Shown: in pieces, positions 4,879 through 6,960 of the stretch
How positions within the stretch are numbered: the first letter of the stretch is position 1
How the letters are laid out: every line of letters begins with the position of its first letter
Source of the DNA: Gemmatimonadota bacterium
GTDB lineage: Bacteria > Gemmatimonadota > Gemmatimonadetes > Gemmatimonadales > Gemmatimonadaceae
NCBI GenBank assembly: GCA_003222065.1
Contig: QHUV01000093.1
Coordinates: forward strand, 1 to 6,960
Direction of reading: 5' to 3'
DNA: 6,960 nt
Program-made: the position numbers and the translations under genes
Notes under the pieces: model-generated
Seen by the model: only the letters and a program-made list of their open reading frames with translations
Told to the model about the DNA's origin: nothing
The model's database searches: none

Positions 4879-6819
4879 TCATTTCAGCTCCTCCATCAAT
4901 CGCGTCGACGGATCGGTCCACTCCCAGACGATCTTCTCGTCATCGAGGAAGAACGTGTCGGCGGCGGCGCGAACGGCAAGCGGCGTGGCGGGGCGTCCCG
5001 CGCTCGACGTTTCCGGATCCAGCTCGCCCCGCGCCACGGCGAGCGTGAGTGGCGCGCCGGCAACGTCCGCCGCGGCAACGAGTCGATTGACCGTCCCGAT
5101 AATCTCGCGCACGCTCGCCGCGGGACGCTCGGCGAGATACGACAGCAGCTCCGCTCCGGGCTCGTGCTCGGTTGCCGCGAGATAGCGGGCGTAGAGGCGT
5201 TCCCGCAGCGCACGATCGGGCGATTGCATCTCGACGACGAGACCGCCCTCGAAGCGTGAGCGCAACCGGTCCTCGAGTCCGTCGAGGTCGCGCGGCGGGC
5301 GATCGCTGCAAAAGACGAGCTGCTTCCCCTCGGAGTGGAGCGCATTGAAGACGTGAAACAACTCTTCCTGCGTGCGCTCCTTGCCGGCGACGAACTGCAC
5401 GTCGTCGATGAGGAGGGCGTCCGCGGAGCGGTAGCGCGCCCGCCAGCGCTCGACGGTCCCCTCTTGCATCGCCTCGATCAGCTCGTCCATGAACACTTGC
5501 GCGCTGACGCACGCGACCGCGCTCGCGCCGCCGCTCCCGTCGACGAGCTCATTGCCGATCGCGTTCATCAAGTGCGTCTTGCCGACGCCGCTCGGGCCGT
5601 GAATGAAAAGCGGGCTGTATCGCTTCCCCGGCTCGGCGACGATGTCGTCCGCCGCGCGGACGGCGAGCTGATTGCTCGAGGATACCTCGAAACCTTGTCG
5701 CGTGAACGCCGATGAGGGTCCGGGAGGCGGTGTCGCTCCCGCGAGCGCGCGATCGAGCAGAATCTCCGCGTCGCGCAACCGCTCCGGATCTCTGAATACC
5801 TCGTTGCCGCCTAACGCCGCATCGACGTCCGTCGCCTGCTGCTCGAGCGCCTTGAGACGCTCCACCGTCGCGCCGAAGCCGCGCAGGATCGCTTCCCAGT
5901 TCGCCGGCGGAGCGCTCTCCTGCAAGAGCCGCTCGAGCTGGTGGGTTCGATAGCCTTCGCCCGTCCAATACGCAATCGCTTCGGCGACACGCGCTTTCCA
6001 GGATTCCACGTGCTGAGCGACGGCAGACGCGATGTCGGTGAGGAAGCTCTGGAACTCGTTCACCTTCGGCGCGGAGGTTTGATCGCGTGACGCGCTCTTC
6101 GCCTCGGGCAGATCGCCGAGCACGGTGAGTACGTCCTCGGGTTTGATCTGCTCGCCGCCTAACGTTTGGAAGGCGATGAGCCGATTGAGCGCTCCTTGAA
6201 GCTCGCGGACATTGCGGAACTCGAGGCGCCCCAGCTCCTCGATGACGCCCGGCCAGAATTTGACGCCCCGCTCCTCGCATTTCGCGCGCATGATGGCGAT
6301 CCGCGTCTCGAAGTCGGGCGTGCCGATGTCGACGATGAGGCCGCCGGCGAGTCGCGTGATCAATCGTTCATCGACGTCGGCGATCTCCGCCGGCGGACGG
6401 TCGCTCGACATCACGATCTGGCGGCCGCTCCCCTGCATCGCGTTGAGCAAACGCAAAAGCTCGGTCTGGGTCTCGCGGCGGCCGGTGAGAAACTGCATGT
6501 CGTCGATGAGGAGCACGTCCACCCGTTGGTAGCGCTGCTTGAAGCGCTCCCCTTCACCGCTCGCGATCGCCGCGCTGAGCTGCTCGACGAAATCGTCCAG
6601 GGAGACGTACTCGATATCGAGATTCGCTCCGCGACCAATTGCGTGGTTGCCGATCGCGCCCATCAGGTGTGTCTTCCCAAGGCCGGAACTGCTGTAAATG
6701 AAGAGCGGGTTGTACACCGCCCCTGGCGATTCGGCGACCGCCCGCGCCGCGGCGACGGCCAGCCGATTGGCCGAGCCGACGATGAAGTTGTCGAAGCGGT
6801 GGCGAGGATCGACTTGCAT
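4879..6819 (-). CDS. Tandem DnaA-type AAA+ ATPase lacking the DNA-binding domain
   Basis: 646 residues with two DnaA domain III modules. Module 1 (about 5-240) begins RFDNFIVGSANRLA and has Walker A SSSGLGKT (43-50), Walker B LLIDDMQF (103-110), sensor 1 SSDRPP (138-143), box VII ERLITR (R156) and sensor 2 NVRELQGALNRL (R205). A helical linker follows (about 241-372). Module 2 (about 373-605) has Walker A GPSGVGKT (408-415), LLIDDVQF (469-476), CSDRPP (504-509), DRLRSRF (R522) and SVREIIGTVNRL (R571). The C-terminus is a 40-residue tail containing FFLDDEKIVWEW, where DnaA would have its helix-turn-helix domain IV; domains I and II are also missing. It should bind ATP and may assemble like DnaA or Hda, but is not a normal replication initiator. 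The gene starts 7 bp after mglA, with only a weak ribosome site. Its place in a motility/chemosensory operon suggests positioning or complex assembly, which is inference. Confidence 0.93.
   Translation of the reverse strand: MQVDPRHRFDNFIVGSANRLAVAAARAVAESPGAVYNPLFIYSSSGLGKTHLMGAIGNHAIGRGANLDIEYVSLDDFVEQLSAAIASGEGERFKQRYQRVDVLLIDDMQFLTGRRETQTELLRLLNAMQGSGRQIVMSSDRPPAEIADVDERLITRLAGGLIVDIGTPDFETRIAIMRAKCEERGVKFWPGVIEELGRLEFRNVRELQGALNRLIAFQTLGGEQIKPEDVLTVLGDLPEAKSASRDQTSAPKVNEFQSFLTDIASAVAQHVESWKARVAEAIAYWTGEGYRTHQLERLLQESAPPANWEAILRGFGATVERLKALEQQATDVDAALGGNEVFRDPERLRDAEILLDRALAGATPPPGPSSAFTRQGFEVSSSNQLAVRAADDIVAEPGKRYSPLFIHGPSGVGKTHLMNAIGNELVDGSGGASAVACVSAQVFMDELIEAMQEGTVERWRARYRSADALLIDDVQFVAGKERTQEELFHVFNALHSEGKQLVFCSDRPPRDLDGLEDRLRSRFEGGLVVEMQSPDRALRERLYARYLAATEHEPGAELLSYLAERPAASVREIIGTVNRLVAAADVAGAPLTLAVARGELDPETSSAGRPATPLAVRAAADTFFLDDEKIVWEWTDPSTRLMEELK
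5809..5816. repeat. Octamer GCCTAACG (copy 5)
   Basis: Encodes Ala-Leu-Gly-Gly (GCG TTA GGC GGC) in the helical linker between the two AAA+ modules. Confidence 0.6.
6157..6164. repeat. Octamer GCCTAACG (copy 6)
   Basis: Encodes Thr-Leu-Gly-Gly (ACG TTA GGC GGC) shortly after sensor 2 of AAA+ module 1. Copies 5 and 6 are the only TTA codons I found in this 646-codon gene. Confidence 0.6.
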
Positions 6820-6826
6820 GCCTGGC

Positions 6827-6960
6827 CTATCTCACCGGCGTGCTCAATCGCTTGAGCACGAGCTCTGAGATACTGCGCAGCGTTTCGAACACGCCGGGCC
6901 CGTGCAGTGCGTCGGCGCCGAATTCGGGGACGCCCCGGAAGTTCAACGCGTCGTTCAATT
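6827..6960 (-). CDS. mglA: MglA-like small Ras-family GTPase, C-terminal fragment (runs off right edge)
   Basis: The last 43 codons are visible, in frame from position 6958, ending with TAG at 6827-6829. They read LNDALNFRGVPEFGADAL, then HGPGVFETLRSISELVLKRL. The pattern LN-x(5)-VP-x-F-x-A-x(3)-GxGVFxTL followed by a final amphipathic helix is characteristic of bacterial MglA, the GTPase that marks the leading pole and drives gliding or twitching in Myxococcus and Thermus. The GTP-binding motifs (P-loop, switch regions, TKRD-type motif) lie outside the window, so activity cannot be judged. It sits 7 bp upstream of the DnaA-like gene and is probably cotranscribed with it. A related Rab/Ras-like GTPase is the main alternative. 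Confidence 0.78.
   Translation of the reverse strand, partial: LNDALNFRGVPEFGADALHGPGVFETLRSISELVLKRLSTPVR

Noticed and set aside
4903..4935. WEWTD near the C-terminus of the DnaA-like protein as a CheR-tethering pentapeptide (NWETF type)
   Set aside because: Only the W-E pair matches, the final aromatic is wrong, the motif is not at the very end, and such tethers belong to chemoreceptors.
4879..6819. Calling the DnaA-like gene the replication initiator dnaA
   Set aside because: It lacks domains I, II and IV, has two ATPase modules, and its neighbours are not dnaN, recF or gyrB. I saw no cluster of DnaA boxes or AT-rich unwinding region nearby.

Overview
This window is a piece of one compact chemosensory and cell-polarity operon, with every gene on the minus strand. 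Base composition is strongly GC-rich (about two thirds, judged by eye). The combination of an MglA-type GTPase, a DnaA-like AAA+ protein, a PATAN/DUF4388-TPR protein and a che gene set suggests a Gemmatimonadota bacterium or a relative. This is inference from gene content and style; no rRNA or other phylogenetic marker is present.

In transcription order, from the right edge to the left: the last 43 codons of an MglA-like small GTPase (6827-6960); a 646-residue protein with two complete DnaA-type AAA+ modules but no DnaA DNA-binding domain (4879-6819); a 541-residue PATAN/DUF4388 protein with an inserted MshEN-like repeat pair and about eight TPRs (3241-4866); cheR (2384-3244); cheD (1887-2387); cheB (755-1897); a CheW with an N-terminal extension (77-661); and the first 26 codons of a second CheW (1-80). 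Genes abut or overlap: ATGA overlaps at TPR/cheR, cheR/cheD and cheW/cheW, an 11-bp overlap at cheD/cheB, and gaps of 7 and 12 bp upstream. The only sizeable gap is the 93 bp between cheB and the first cheW, which holds an inverted repeat. I see no internal promoter, RNA gene, mobile element or CRISPR array.

The recognisable roles fit together. CheR methylates, CheB demethylates/deamidates and CheD deamidates chemoreceptors, while the CheW proteins couple receptors to a CheA kinase that is probably encoded beyond the left edge. MglA proteins mark the leading pole in gliding bacteria. The two unfamiliar genes between mglA and cheR are the main interest. The tandem DnaA-like ATPase cannot be a normal replication initiator, because it lacks domain IV. 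The PATAN-TPR protein carries a repeat pair resembling the c-di-GMP-binding MshEN domain. My hypothesis is a polarity or array-positioning module in which a DnaA-fold ATPase was recruited to organise chemosensory or motility complexes, possibly under c-di-GMP control.

Separately, the non-palindromic octamer GCCTAACG/CGTTAGGC occurs six times inside the coding regions. It accounts for the TTA leucine codons I could find in the large genes, so it looks like a selected genome-wide word.
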